From Bradyrhizobiaceae bacterium (GTDB lineage: Bacteria > Pseudomonadota > Alphaproteobacteria > Rhizobiales > Hyphomicrobiaceae): DNA of 5,542 nucleotides. Below are positions 4,389 through 5,542 of this stretch, in pieces (the first letter of the stretch is position 1; each line of letters starts with the position of its first letter). Made by a program: the position numbers and the translations under genes. The stretch lies in contig CANJPN010000446.1 in NCBI GenBank assembly GCA_947475855.1, forward strand, positions 1 through 5,542, given 5' to 3'. The notes beneath the pieces were generated by a model. It saw nothing but the letters and a program-made list of their open reading frames with translations. It was not told where the DNA came from and did no database searches.

Positions 4389-5411
4389 ATGGCCGCACTT
4401 CGCGCTGCAATCGCAAGCACACTTGCCATTGCTGCGAGCACACTACCCGCCACAGCTCAGGATGCAGGCGCCGAAATCTTCAAAGGCAAACAGATCTCGA
4501 TCCTTGTCGGTTTTTCACCTGGCGGCAGCTCGAGCCTGTACGCGCAGGCACTCACGCGCGTGATGGGCCGCCATCTACCCGGCAATCCCGTCGTCATCGT
4601 CCAGCACATGCCCGGCGCCGGCGGCCTCACCGTGATCAACCACCTCGTCGCCAACGCCCCGCGCGACGGCACGGTCCTCGCCACGACCAGCCGAACGTTC
4701 GCGCTCGAACCTTTGCTCGGCAACAAGAACGCGCGCTTCGACACGCTCAAGCTCACTTGGCTCGGCACCGCCAACGTCGAGGCGACCACGTGCATTCTGT
4801 GGCACACGGCACCCGCCAAGACGCTCGCCGAAGCCATGCAGCACGAAGTGATCGTCGGCGGCACCGGCGCGGAGGCGTCCGAGGTCGTGTTCTCTCGCGC
4901 CGCCAACAAACTCAACGGCACGAAATTCAAGGTCGTGCTCGGCTATCCCGGCTCGACCGAGATGCTGCTCGCCATGGAGCGCCAGGAAACGCAGGGTTTC
5001 TGCGGCATCGGATGGACCTTCGTGAAAATGCGCAAAGGCGATTGGCTGCGCGACAAGAAGATCAACATCGTCTTCCAGATGGGGCTCGCAAAGCATCCCG
5101 AGTTACCCGACGTTCCCTTGATCATGGAGCACGCAAAAACGCCGGAAGACCGCCAGGTCTGGGAGTTCCTGCTGGCACCACAGGAGTTCGGCCGGCCGTT
5201 CGTCGGCCCGCCCGATCTGCCGCCCGAGCGCACCAAACTGCTGCGTGACGCCTTCGAAAAATCCCTCAAGGATCCGGCCTACCTCGCCGAAGCCGAGAAG
5301 TTGGGCATCGAGGTGCAGCACCGCGGCGGCGAACAGATCAAGCAGCTCCTGGAACGCGTCTACCAGACCCCCAAGGCCATCATCGACCGCGCGAAGTCGA
5401 TCTCGGAGTAG
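4389..5411 (+). CDS. Tripartite tricarboxylate transporter-type substrate-binding protein (TctC/Bug-like)
   Basis: This encodes a 340-residue secreted protein with a Sec signal peptide: Arg5, hydrophobic residues 6-19 and an ATA cleavage motif at 21-23 before Gln24, so it should act in the periplasm. The mature part starts with FKGKQISILVGFSPGG (31-46) and continues with MPGAGGLTVINHL (74-86) and APRDGT (90-95). These are the Bug family pattern in the variant form FYKGK-VGFSPGG with HLPGNP (62-67). Bug proteins capture carboxylates or other small organic molecules, some feeding TctAB membrane partners and many acting without adjacent ones; no tctA or tctB gene is seen here. The ligand cannot be read from sequence. 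GGAGG at 4378-4382, six bases before ATG 4389, fixes the start, although the frame stays open far upstream across the aldolase. The C-terminus looks complete. An IS630-family transposase gene end lies 16 bases past the stop. Confidence 0.88.
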   Translation: MAALRAAIASTLAIAASTLPATAQDAGAEIFKGKQISILVGFSPGGSSSLYAQALTRVMGRHLPGNPVVIVQHMPGAGGLTVINHLVANAPRDGTVLATTSRTFALEPLLGNKNARFDTLKLTWLGTANVEATTCILWHTAPAKTLAEAMQHEVIVGGTGAEASEVVFSRAANKLNGTKFKVVLGYPGSTEMLLAMERQETQGFCGIGWTFVKMRKGDWLRDKKINIVFQMGLAKHPELPDVPLIMEHAKTPEDRQVWEFLLAPQEFGRPFVGPPDLPPERTKLLRDAFEKSLKDPAYLAEAEKLGIEVQHRGGEQIKQLLERVYQTPKAIIDRAKSISE

Positions 5412-5542
5412 AGTCATACCGTCCCGCCTATGAACTGACGCACTCGATGATCCAGGGATAAGAGCACAGGGACATCAATCGACCGTGCTCGTTGATCAAG
5501 CGTTGCCAGGCATGGCAGGCGGCGTCGATGATGGCATCATAA
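5412..5542. mobile_element. End of an IS630-family insertion sequence (partial)
   Basis: The transposase tail at 5428-5542 implies one end of an insertion sequence here. IS630 elements insert at TA and duplicate it. TA dinucleotides are present at 5409-5410 (inside the stop codon of the binding-protein gene) and at 5417-5418. The terminal inverted repeat cannot be identified because the other end is outside the window, so the left boundary given is approximate. Confidence 0.55.
5428..5542 (-). CDS. IS630-family transposase, C-terminal end (partial)
   Basis: On the minus strand a frame enters from the right edge and ends at TAG (complement of 5428-5430), giving 37 residues. They begin YDAIIDAACHAWQRL and end SLCSYPWIIECVSS. 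This matches the C-terminal pattern of IS630-family DDE transposases, where an AACxAWxxL helix is followed by a short segment around a conserved Trp and then the stop. The catalytic DDE residues lie outside the window, so activity cannot be judged. It was too short and edge-truncated for simple gene finding. It points toward the binding-protein gene, so the transposon end is expected within 5412-5427 or slightly inside that gene's 3' end. Confidence 0.72.
   Translation of the reverse strand, partial: YDAIIDAACHAWQRLINEHGRLMSLCSYPWIIECVSS

Overview
The window is GC-rich chromosomal DNA from an alphaproteobacterium, most likely of the Rhizobiales (Hyphomicrobiales). This rests on the PurC and PurS sequence style, a DUF1476 (F1Fo-ATPase zeta-type inhibitor) gene next to purC, a small membrane protein between purS and purQ, a Bug/TctC-type binding protein, and the style of the intergenic palindromic repeats. 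No species is claimed. All family calls come from reading motifs, not from a search.

Layout, left to right. (1) 1-140: the 3' end of a gene encoding a SEC-C zinc-binding protein. (2) 146-187: a rho-independent terminator serving the convergent gene. (3) 221-550, minus strand: DUF1476 / ATP synthase zeta subunit. (4) 551-866: a divergent intergenic region. (5) 867-3259: a de novo purine cluster of purC, purS, a 52-residue membrane protein gene, a 76-residue coiled-coil gene with its own good promoter, and purQ. A striking heptamer inverted repeat fills the purC-purS gap. (6) 3260-3407: a REP-like element with two hairpins at the convergent junction. (7) 3408-4208, minus strand, GTG start: an HpcH/HpaI-type aldolase. 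(8) 4209-4388: a divergent control region with mutually pairing arms. (9) 4389-5411: a periplasmic binding protein of the tripartite tricarboxylate transporter (TctC/Bug) type. (10) 5428-5542, minus strand: the C-terminal end of an IS630-family transposase.

How the genes work together. PurS and PurQ are two of the three subunits of FGAM synthase (PurL is the third), and PurC carries out a later step of IMP synthesis. The purL gene, which usually follows purQ in relatives, is not in the window: the cluster ends at a repeat and a convergent unrelated gene. The aldolase and the binding protein are divergently transcribed and may form a small carboxylate or keto-acid uptake and catabolism locus, but this is inferred from context only. 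No new multi-gene system is evident. The points most worth a second look are the small membrane protein and the coiled-coil gene inside the pur cluster, the heptamer repeat that runs up to an SD-less purS start, the missing purL, and the IS630 element only a few bases from the binding-protein stop codon.
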